From assembly GCA_951640165.1 (NCBI GenBank), contig OX621234.1, positions 32,678,549-32,742,548 of the forward strand: a DNA stretch of 64,000 bases, read 5' to 3'. Shown here piece after piece: positions 20,186 to 32,100 of the stretch; the first letter of the stretch is position 1, and each line of letters opens with the position of its first letter. The stretch is from Pseudoips prasinana (taxonomy: Eukaryota > Arthropoda > Insecta > Lepidoptera > Nolidae). The notes below the pieces were generated by a model. That model saw only the letters and a program-made list of their open reading frames with translations. It did no database searches and was not told the origin of the DNA. Both the position numbers and the translations under genes were made by a program.

Positions 20186-23100
20186 CTACGAAAGTAACAT
20201 CAATGAAAAGAAATAGTATTTAAAGATATGTATGATATTCAACACGCATTACGAAATATATAAATGTTCAACGGAACTAGCAAAATTCAAAGTGCCTTTA
20301 AACAAAATATAACTACACTTCTATTTCATTTTTTTTAACCAGGCATATAAATTTTAAACCAGATTTAATATCGAATATAAATGCAAATAATAAATGACAC
20401 AAGTATATTTTTTTTAGAATATATGAAAATGTTTTGGGCACTTTGAATGTTATTATTAGATCGTTTAGTACTTTGTATGTTCTGCGCTTCCGGGCCCGCG
20501 AGCGCACGGACATGGATCGGGTGAGCATGTTAAATCTGGCGCGACGACTGCCACTATCGGCCTCAATACTACACTGCGCGTTACTAAAACGTATCACACC
20601 CATCGAGGTTACAGGGAATTATGCGAATTTCACAGCTGAATTTAAAATATCTGTTATTGTTTTTCAGGCACGTTCTTTATTCTATCGTACTATTGCAGGA
20701 AGTCTATTTTTATACACAGCTTGTAAGATAAATAGTGTGTACCCATGAAACAAAAATCATTGTATAACCTCGGTGTGCATGTTATTGATATAAATTATAT
20801 GTTTGTGAACAAACCTAAGAATTACCTTATCATACAAAGGCCATGAGCTGATCAATTTGTTTCTATTTGGTGTGAACATTTCTATTTTCCATATTAATTG
20901 AATTAAAATTGTACAAGATCATTATGTATAACAATTTTATAACTATTTAAGAAAAAACCTTGTTGTTGTAAGATAGTTATTTTACTTTCGAATACGAATC
21001 TATACTGTATGTATTTGTGTAGTACAATTATACTTAATGGTATACACATGATTTGTAACAAATCCGTTGAACTGAATTAAGGGCACTTGTTTATTAATAT
21101 ACTTTTAATATATTATATTTTTAATTTACTATTTACATTAATTAATATTCTATTCAGAAAGTAACTATAATTATGAATATGAATGATTGTGATGATTGTT
21201 GCTCCATACTCAGGATGTAAGGAAGAAATGGCAGCAGGTATAAGACTCCCCCGGTGGCAACTCATAAACGTGAGTATAGACTACAGAATATAGGCTTAGT
21301 TTTATTACAATCTAAAATTGGTTGTGTACCCTAAATAAAATTAAGACACAGTAACTCACTATTATTTAAAATTACTAAGAAAATAACTACATACCACATC
21401 ACCATATTTATCCTTGAACATTTCTTGAGCTTCCCCTTTTAATGAAGCAACCAGACCATCAACTGTAGCAGTGAGTATATCCACCACGTTCTGTAGCAGC
21501 TGGCGACTCCAGTTTCCACTTTCACTAGCTAAATATGTCAGTACACGGCCCACGTGTGTTGAAATCTGTTAACAATTCGATTTATTAGTTAAATTTATAA
21601 TATTAAAAATCCTGAGTAGATATTCATAATATACTTTGTATCAGCATGGAAATATCGATATACGAGCGGCTAGGTGTGAGCGCCTGGTTAATTTAATGCC
21701 AGACCAGACAAATTCAAAATATAAAAAATATGTTTTTCTGTGTCTTTCCTTGGTTACTATTATAAGTCTTCAGTCCCAGATATAATGAAAACCTCTATTA
21801 CAACTGTTAGATTTAGTCAGAAGCTTTATAGTCAGTATGTCAGTCGTTTGATTGATTCCAGTAGCTAACTGCTACAGATTAGACTGTGAGCCGACCAATA
21901 GAAATACAAAAAAGAGACACAGAAGGAAAATGTTTAAAATATGGGTAATATTAACTCCAATACATCATACAAAATTCTATCCATAATTGGATATTGGGTT
22001 CTGACCAAATATTAATGACCTGAAAAATATGCTACATAAATATCATTTCCTAATAAGATTAACGCCAACATCTTTAATGGCTCGCTTTAATGGGGTGTTT
22101 ACACACCGTGTCCTTTGCGTCAGGGATATATTAAAGCTTTGCACATGCATTCATCAAAATTATAAAGACTATCCTAACCTAACCAAATTTAATGTTGGAT
22201 GAAACAATAAGTGCAATTGTGTTTTTTTAGGTCTACCCAATATAAGTAATACTAAAACATGCTTTAAGAATTAAAAATGCACGAGGTTTAAGTTGTAACA
22301 AGATTACTATTTTGTAACTTAGGCATTCACTAAAGAAGGACATTTAGAAATTCCACTCCTAAAGGTGTCAAGTAGTGATGGAACAGTTCTATGTTTATCT
22401 GTAATTTTCAAAGTAAATAGCATGAAATCGAATATTCAGACTTCTGGTAATAAAGAATTGTTGCTTTTTTGACTGTTTTTGGAAATGGCGCCATGAAAGT
22501 AAAAATATTGAAAGTTTATATAGAATGCCCTCCAATTTCAATGCATAACATGCAGTAACACTGAAACTTGAAAGATATTCTGATTTTTGTTAAAATATGA
22601 ATTTAATACGAAATACGTCTTTAGTCTTATACCCTTAAGTGTGAATATGGGATGCAAGTTTGGGCTCCTGGATAAAAAGTAAGCACATAAATATTCTTAA
22701 AAATATCACCCCTTCGCAGCATGAAATTAGGGCATGAAAATTAGCATAGATTTAGGTATATTCTTAAAGAAAGTACATTCCAAAATATATGCTGAATTAG
22801 TCGCGGGAGAAGAGTTAGTACATATTTATATATTTTTATAATTACTGTTAGGACGCCCTAGGTCCTTTTTCTTGAAGCCAGCACTGTTTCCAGGTGGGCG
22901 CAATATAAGGTTATACCTTTAACACACAAAGGTTTTTAACTCAATGCCTTGCACCGTATTTACATAGTTTTATATTATCTACAGCAAAATACAAAGTTAA
23001 AATCTTCTATATATATGACGGCTTATCCATCAAAGATGTGCGAGGAAACAAGGCGGCGTGCGAGAGATAATCCACTAATAAAACCACTTTATTTGCTTAG

Positions 23101-26100
23101 TCTCGTTAAGCGCTGCTCTGGTGGATAAAGGCTACCGGAGTGAGATAGGGAACAAGCGAGAGTGTGAGAGGGATGCAAGCAATCCGGTAGAACTGCAATC
23201 TAAGGATACCTTCTTACCATACGAATATGTAACTCTAAAATTGTTTTATAGTTTAGGTAGCAATCTACAGAGTCCATTATGATGAAACTAATAAACCATA
23301 CAAGTAATGGGTGCCTATTTATATACGATAATCTAAAACGACTATGTAGGTGAAAATACAACGGTCAAATTAGGCGATTGGGGTTAATATTAGTAAAATC
23401 AACAATATAGATACAGTGGCTCATATAGATTGTTACTATCCAAAATACCACACCTTTATCCAGAAATATGCGAAGATGGTAGCGCATGGAACATAGCTCA
23501 AGTTAAGATTGTCTGGCACAGATAAGTGAATGATATAATACCGTCTATTGTAACTTCTATACTATACAAATATTTCAACAAAACTGTGTCTGCGTATTGA
23601 AGATTTTTACAAAGGAAAGGTCAGGATATTGTGTTTAGGTGTCTCTGAATCCAAATCAGCAATTATTGTCTGTCTCTTTGTTCGTTTCTACGTTCGAACA
23701 TCACACAAACACTTTTGACACCGTCTGGAATATCTTATATTATTTTTTTATTTGAAAGATTATGTTTAGTCTAATGAATCAAAACTAGTATGTTTTATCT
23801 CGCTAGGATTTCAATTTATTTCCCAACTGCGAGTTTGAATTTCGAGGTACCGTATCTCAAAATAAAAGTGATCAACTTTTAGGAATGCATGTATGTCAAT
23901 AACATTTTTCTCAGTAACGCGTGCAAATATCAAGTTGAAATTCAAATATCTGTGCAGGTCAGCAATCTCTTAAAGTTGTGAAAAAGTTAAACTTTGAAGT
24001 CAACGCAATCAAAAGATTCGGCCACTTATGTTGCATATTCTAACTTTTTCTAGGTACACATGTAGATTCATTGAATTTGACAAAAAGTAACCTCTTATAG
24101 TGGTGCTAGAAGCCAATTACCATGATATCATAATTCGGAAATTTATAGATACAGATACAAGGAAAAATCTTTAGAGACTATTCCCATGTTGGCCTTACTA
24201 TTTACATACCAACAAATTCGCAATGAACTCTTTGTGCAGGAATGTTATTTATAATTGACCAGTATTGTACTTAACATGACAAAGGCTGGCTGTGCTTTAC
24301 AATAAATTAAAATTACGTAATAAAAAGAAATTGTATCATACTTCAACAAAACCTGGAGTACCTAATAAGGTTGGGTTTCGCTTATAAAACAAAATGTTAT
24401 TTGTCGATGAGAATGTGATTTAGAATGTTATTGAATTATATTTGTCTTTGGATGCAAATTTAATGTTAACTCTTTATGAGAAATTCCTAATTATTTCATA
24501 TGATTCAAACACACACATTTTCCCAATACCAATAGTAAAAAATATTTAATGAAAAATAACTACAGGTTAATGAGAATTAAACAGTACAGTTAATTGGCAA
24601 CAAAGTTTTAGAAACAAAGGCAACTCTTTATGAGAAACTCTTAATTTTTTCATAATTATGATTCAAACACACACATTTTCCCAATAAGAATAGTAAAAAA
24701 TATTAAATGAAAATTAACTACAGGTTAATGAGAATTGAACAGTACAGTTAATTGGCAACAAAGTTGTAGAAACAAAGGCTGGTTGTATAAGTAGAAGTTG
24801 CAACTGTTCAATTTGTAATAATTTCAAATAATGGCAACTTAGACTTAAGTAACTTCTGGTTCCTATTGTGGTCTAGTATTAGTTGAATGCCGCTGTTGCA
24901 TCCCCTTGTTCCATGACAATGGCAAGGATAATTCTAAATCATCTATAAAATTGGTATACATACCCTATCAAATGCCTCAGTAGATTGGCGCAAAGAAGCC
25001 AAAACATGGAACAGCACATCAGCCATAGATTGCCGCAAAACTATAGGATTCTCCAGAGCCAGGAACAGTCTTCCCAAGTTGTCAACTGATACTTCTATTA
25101 AAATGTCGAAACGTTCATTTTCCTGAAAAACCCATATAATAATAATTGTTAAATAATTTAACCTTCCTCTCGATATGTCACTAGAAGCTTGCTTAAGTAT
25201 CGCTTGTAACTAAAGCACGTGTCTATCTTCGAATCCAATTAATACATAATTCAATGAATAAAGAACTGTTCTTTATTCAAACGTTAAAAAGAGTTTGTAA
25301 ATATTTAGTATGTGTTTGTAGCACTGCAGGTTTACTATACATGATTACTTTCAGATTCTGGTAGATAATTAAATCTGGGACTTGGGACTTTAATTATCTA
25401 GAATTACCATTTTATTTGTGAAATTAAACATTTAGTTCTATACACAGGTAACTTATTAAAGTTATTGTGAAAAAGGTTATAGAAACATTAAGAAACTATA
25501 ATATTCATAGTTTAGGTATATTTAAATGCATTTGTAGCTAATCATTCAGTATTTTTATTGGTTGTATATAACCATGTTGCGCTTTAATGCTACCCCGGGT
25601 CCCATGCGCCCTTACAAAGAAGACACCGGTACAGACGGCATCTTGCAATGGTGACGTTGAGGCGATGAAAACCACCGCTAGAATATCTATCACTCAAGAT
25701 TTATATAACCCCTTATAAGAGGGAAGAACTTCATGAGTATATTACACAATTATAGCGAATTATCCTATAAATCAAATATAATCCGAATCGAATATAATCA
25801 CGCATGCTCTAAGGGAATATGGGAAGTCTCAAGAGACTTGTCCAATTGACTATCGGAGACTTATTTCATTATCAATGCAAACTAGGGTCATTCTATTTTA
25901 AGTAAACCGTGAGTTCGTCATCAGGATCGTCGAACACGTTGCTGGGCCGACTTACGCGTCATTACAAATTACTGCTTGCGTTTTTATCAATTACAGGTGA
26001 CAAACACAAAATAGATACCGGTAAACTATTATAAACAGTGACTTACGGTAATGAGTAACACCGCCAAGTGAAATACCACGTAATTATAAACGATCCATTG

Positions 26101-29100
26101 CAAACTTATAATGTGAAAGTAACTATGGCCACTATATTTTCTCAATATATATTTCTTGCTACCTACCTTCAAATTTATTAGTTATTAATCGCGTTCCATC
26201 TTTTAACATTATATATTTAGCATAACTTTAAAATATCTATGGTACTTGACGGTTCGTGTGAACGTAGGCCAATGCATCACGTCGTGAGTCTTTTGACCCT
26301 ATTTTATAACTTACCTTTTTAGTTTTGTTCATGTTTAAAATTATTATGTATTTGTTACTATCAATTTATATTCATTCTAATATTATGTTATTTATAAATT
26401 AGTACTGTTTCGTGGGTGCACAAATATCGAACTTTGCGTACATTGTTTTAACTAGTTAGCATTGAATTGGTAGGATTTTGTTTTTTGTATTTGTAGATAT
26501 TTTATTATATTTTGTTTGTGTGTATGTTTAAATAATGTTATGTTTAATGCTCATAGTTACGATTTTGTTAATGATCTGAAGATTAAATGAGATCTCAATG
26601 ATTTGAAGATTTCTTTTCGGCTAATAGTGATGATAATAGTTTTGTTAGAATACCCTCCCTTGCTGGTACTATACAGGATCATTTTGCTGACGGGCCAAAA
26701 AAATTAATGTGATTCATATAAATGCCGAAAGTATTCCTGCTTATTTTCTTGATTTGCTGGCAAATGTCGAACATAAAACCATTTATGCTATACTTGTCTC
26801 AAGAGTCCTGGCTCAAACCACGGCTGACAAAACTGACTCTACGGCCTCGTATACATTTCCTGGTTTTCAGATCATCAGAAATGATCGAACTGGAGCTGGA
26901 GGCGGTGGAGTTGCTATTTATCTTCAACATAATTTTAATTTGTTCTATGGTTAGTATGTCTTCACAATCGCCACCGCTGGATACTGCAGAATATCTTTTA
27001 ATTGAAGTAGAGCTGCATCACACAAAAGTTCTAGCTGGTGTATATTACTGTCATTCTCTTCGTATAAACTTTTTTGCTTCTTTCGAAGTTTTACTTGAAA
27101 CAATTCATCCATCCAATAGTCACACCATAATAATGGGTGATTTAAATACTTCTTTGCTAAAGACTCTCGTTGTTCTTCATATCTACATATCTGCAATAGA
27201 ATCTAGTCACCTATGTCTTCTTCCCCTTAATGCTACACACCATTTTCCTCATTCTACGCCTTTTCTTCTAGACTTCATTCTAGTCTCTTCAAAACGTCAC
27301 GTTGCTAAGCATGGGCAATGCTCAGCATATTATTATACCTTCTCTTACTATGATCTCATTTTCGTTTCTTACCAAATTCGTCCTTCTAAGGGAAAATCTA
27401 AAGGTTTTTTCTTAATCCTTTTCAGTCTAGTTTTCGCCCTGGACATAGTACTACCTCAGCCTTGGTCCATATTACGGATCATATTAGAACTGGTATGGAA
27501 CACGGTAATCTAACGGTGCTTGCATTATAAAACTTTATTAATGCTTTCAATACTGTCGACTTCGACGTGTTGCTGAGGATTTTACGTAGTCTTAATGTAT
27601 GTCCAACGGGCATTGGCTGGCTTCATAGATACTTGTCTGATCGCCGGCAACGTATTCGTATTGATAACTCTGTCTCTTCTTGGTGCAATACAAATGCCGG
27701 CGTGCCGCAGAGTGGCGTTTTGCCTCCTTCACTCTTCGCAATTTTCATAAATTCTATCTTAAATCGATTTCTCTCTTCCTACCACCTTTATGCAGATAGC
27801 CTACAGATATACTCACAGGCCCCGCTTTATAGAATGTCGGATGCTATTAGTACTATAAATAAAGATTTTAATAGTATAAATGAATGGCGTCGTGCGTACA
27901 GTTCACAAGTTAACCCCCTTACAAGACGGGTAATTATATAAAGATTTCTTTTTCTCAACTAACTCAAGTTATCTTCGACGGGAGTATTATGGAAATAAAT
28001 CGAGTAGTTAAAAATTTGGGTGTCTATTTTGATAAGTCGTAATTTTATGTGTCAGTGGGATCTTTGCGAAGCGTTCAATACTTTCTGCCTATTCCCACCA
28101 AAATTGCGCTTGCTCAGTCCTTTCTGCTTCCAATACTAGATTATGCAGATATCAGCTATCTTGATCTTACTGAAGCCCCACTGGATAAGCTTGAGCGTCT
28201 CCAGGATGTCTGCATAAGATTTTTATTTGGCTTTCGCCAATATGATCATGTCTCTGAATTTCGCAACAAACTCAAGTGACTACCTATACTACTTCGCCGG
28301 AATGCTCATATCTGTCATTTTTATACAGTATTCTGTTTAATCCATCTACTCCTTCTTATCTAAAAGAACGTTTTTCTTTCCTATAGGATAACATCCGAAA
28401 GCCTTGTGATAGATTTATAATCAGCGGTTAAAAATACCGACGCATTCCACAAATTTTCTTGATAACGCATTTGTTGTACAAGGTGCTCGTTTGTGGAATG
28501 CATTCCCATCGTTTATAAGGCGTGCACAATCACTTACTACTATGGTACAAATGGTACTTTACAATATAGTAAGTTGTACACTTGCAACTGCGCCATCTAT
28601 GTAATTCCTTTCTCCTTTCACTACCTATGTTGCCTGGAAGAGATCACACTGTGTGATAAGGCCGCCGATTGTACTATCTATTTTGTCACTTTGTATTATT
28701 TCTTTACGTGTACAATAAAGATATTTTTATCTGTCTATATATCTACGGCGCTAACTGGTTGCCTGGGAAGTCACGCTGCCTTTACACAAACAAGGCAGTG
28801 GCCTGACTCCTAAGTGCGACAACTGAAATGGAGCAGCCGTGCGGACGTGCGGTCGAGTTTCGCCGAAGAGTTTACATGGCAGCCATTCTCGTTGAAATGT
28901 CTCTGTGGTAACAATTGTTTACTTAAAAGTATTTCCACTTTAAATGTTTAAATTACTTAGTTGAGGTTTTATATTAGTATAAATACTCCACTGCGCAATT
29001 CGTTTAAATTCGATAAGAAACAGATTTTAAAAGCGATAGTTATTAGTTGCATCTGCACATCCATTAAAAATTATAGCTATCTTTTTATTTGATGTCGGTG

Positions 29101-32100
29101 GTATATAGTAGTTAGGCTAAGTTTATATTAACCTCTAAGGCTTTAATAAAAGCCATAACCCAATCCCCTAGAGCTGGTGTAGCATGCCATTCATACAACC
29201 AGTTGTACAGGCATGAGAGCGAAGCCCGAAGCCCCGCCCCAGCCGGACCGTTGTCCTCCTGTTGCACGAGCCAGCGCGCAGCGGACAGAGTGGCTTCAGT
29301 ATCGGAACTGTCTAGCACGATGAGCACCACAGAAGTTGCAGGGCAGGCATCGGATTCTGTATACATACGTTATGTTGGTATATTAAATATCAGGATGTAA
29401 CTTAGTTCAATATTGTTAAAAAAAATACTACATTTTTTGATTTTGCTAATGAAAATGTTAATAATTACTAACTTATCGTGGATCGTGGTCAACTTTACAA
29501 CCCCAATAAAAAATAAAATATAAGTAACGTTTAGTTTTAAAGCAGGAGACAGACTAGAAATACTCTTTATAGTTTTACTCCAGCTCCCCGACGGTTGAAA
29601 AGTCGTAAAGGTTTCCTAGCCACTACCGCAGCTACGATAGATGCATAGAAAGCCAGGGAAACCTTATGGCGAGATAAATTTGCTTCTCCTTTGTTTATCT
29701 CACCAAAGGAAAAATTACCCCCAGGACATAATTTGCCATGACCAAACTGGAGGATTCTTAATAGACTACGTACCCAGGTTGGTAGATCCAAAGAAAACAT
29801 GTGCAAATGGGGTTACTTTCCCCCAATAAAAACATCTTCGAGCACGGCGTGTCACACCTAAGTATGGCCCATTTATCTGCTTGTCCCTGCTGTCCAGTCT
29901 CCTGTTCCTAACTGGAGTTGTATGACGCTTCAGCCAAAGCGGTAAGCGTTGTCCAATTTTGGGCAAGGAAAAGTTAATTATTGCTATTGGCACGATGAGA
30001 ATAAGTCTTATAACTCAACCGAAACTCATATACCTAGCCTGTTTAGTTAGCTTACGCCAAACTTAATTTAATGAGAAATCCATCCAATTAATGATTTCCA
30101 AATCATCGAACGTTACAAATTTTTGACGATTTATATTAGTTTAACGTATATAATCGCCCAACGAACTAATTCGTTTATAACAAAATGTACTCCCCGATGA
30201 TAATTAATCCTCTGAAATTAACCAGTTCGTCAACCAGTAGAGACAATTATGTATCATATGCGAATTCATCTAAGCCGTAGCATGGCGACTACGTAATATA
30301 ATTTCTTATCTTATTTGTAACTTAAGTTGTCATTTTATGATTTTACATGAAATTTGAAGCCAGATTTTAACTTACGAGGATCCGAGATGTATGTGTAGAA
30401 CTTGTCAAGGATTGCAGTCATGATCTCGTGCCGAAGTGATCTATGCACAGTGTTCACCATGCGTAATAAGAACTCCTCAACGGATTGTAGTAACGTCCAA
30501 AGTTGTTCCTCGTTTCCAGGTGCCCGTGCTGAAATAGTACAATGGACCATATGGTTATTTATTCACCTACCAGAGGTATATTCTTCCTGTAGACCGTAGA
30601 GTGATGTAAAGATTAAGGATGTGCACAAGGATAAGGAGGTAGCAGATTCTGATATCCGATCTTTATCTTTTTGCATTAACGAACTGGAACTTTAACCGTT
30701 ACGGGTTAATAATAATGTCCTCCTATTAGAATTTCGGCCACGGCGGCAAGACACAATGGATAGTAGCAAACACGCAAATACTGCCTCCGTATTTTCTATT
30801 CCATCACTCTCATGATCCGATGAGACGACTAGCGAAACGAACAACAGAGACCAGGTACGCGACCGATGGCTTAACGCGCTCTGCGAGACGAGGTGTGATA
30901 CCACCCACTTCCAGACTAGCACTGTTACTTCGAGATTTTCTTTAAACACATAAGTTCAGACACATGCGTCACCGTCTACGTGGTTGTTTAATATTGGTTA
31001 AAACGTTTGTGGCTATACGAGCTAGATAGGTACAGTTTGTCCGAGATCGTCGAGCAAAAATCGTACACTGATCCCTGATTCCCATCACGATCACACATAG
31101 ACAATACACACTAGAACTTCGTTACTGGTTACAGAGGATTGCGATACTGTAACTGAGGGATTACGGTTACAGCTCTCATCTTGAATTTTAATACATTCAC
31201 ATATAATTTCCTTTAATCTGATCATGAGGGAATATTTTTTAAATTCAATCTTAAAATTCTTGTTGCTTTTACTTAACAAGGAGGTGGGCGTAACCTTTAA
31301 CTCCGCCCACATAAAGGTAGGACGACGGTCTCATCATGCGGGTGTTGAATGTGATATATACAGGGTGAAACTTTCTTAATAGATTTGTAATAACCTTTCT
31401 GGTTGGTACATGACGATTTGGACATTTGATATATACCATTCTAACGCAGCCGATGTAGTTTTATTGTTTACTTATTGTAAAATTCATCACATTGAACACA
31501 CCCAAGAGCTTTTCTGACCCAACAAACTGTTAAGATTGTTTTTTATTTAATAATAACGACTGAATTTGAATTGCTTTTAAACTTATCTTTTTATTCAGTC
31601 AACAAAAAGATCTCAAGCGTAACTAAAAAAGCTTTTGCGTTAAAATTTTCATACAAAAGGTAAGGGAAAAGCAAATTTGCAATTTGGGACTTCTTGAGTA
31701 CTCCAACGATGGTTGGTCCCATAAAAGCTTTTGATCAGTATTAGAAACAGGATCGATTGGCATCTATAATGTTTGTGTGAAATGGCAATGTGGGTTTGGA
31801 TATTGTAACTTGGGAAGGAGCGAGGTAGCCCCAACACAAGTATTTTATAACTTACTGGGGCAGCCTCATAATATTGTAAACTATAATTATGAAATCCAAT
31901 AAATCATTTTATTTTTATTTAATGGCAATTATCTCGCTAAGTGTAAATTTATTGAAAATGTGATTGAGGATCAAAATTCCATAAAAAAATATGGATAGTC
32001 TCCTAAGACCATTTTTGTGTAACAATGGATAAGGTATTTCCCCTTACTGCCCCGCTGAAAGTTTCCACCCTAGATACAACATGTAACTTAATAAACGCAC

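Larger units (their letters stand above)
26640..28740 (+). mobile_element. CR1/Jockey-like LINE, internally deleted copy
   Basis: Same family as 1962-5235. It starts in the endonuclease domain (IIRNDRTGAGGGGVAIYL at about 26870-26920; MGDLNTS near 27135), jumps at about 27390 to the reverse transcriptase at the NPFQS...FRPGHSTTSAL position, and continues to the 3' UTR and an ACAATAAAG end at about 28720. The junction removes the first part of the reverse transcriptase and the end of the endonuclease. Several frameshifts and stops. It lies in USP intron 3, antisense to the gene. Confidence 0.85.
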
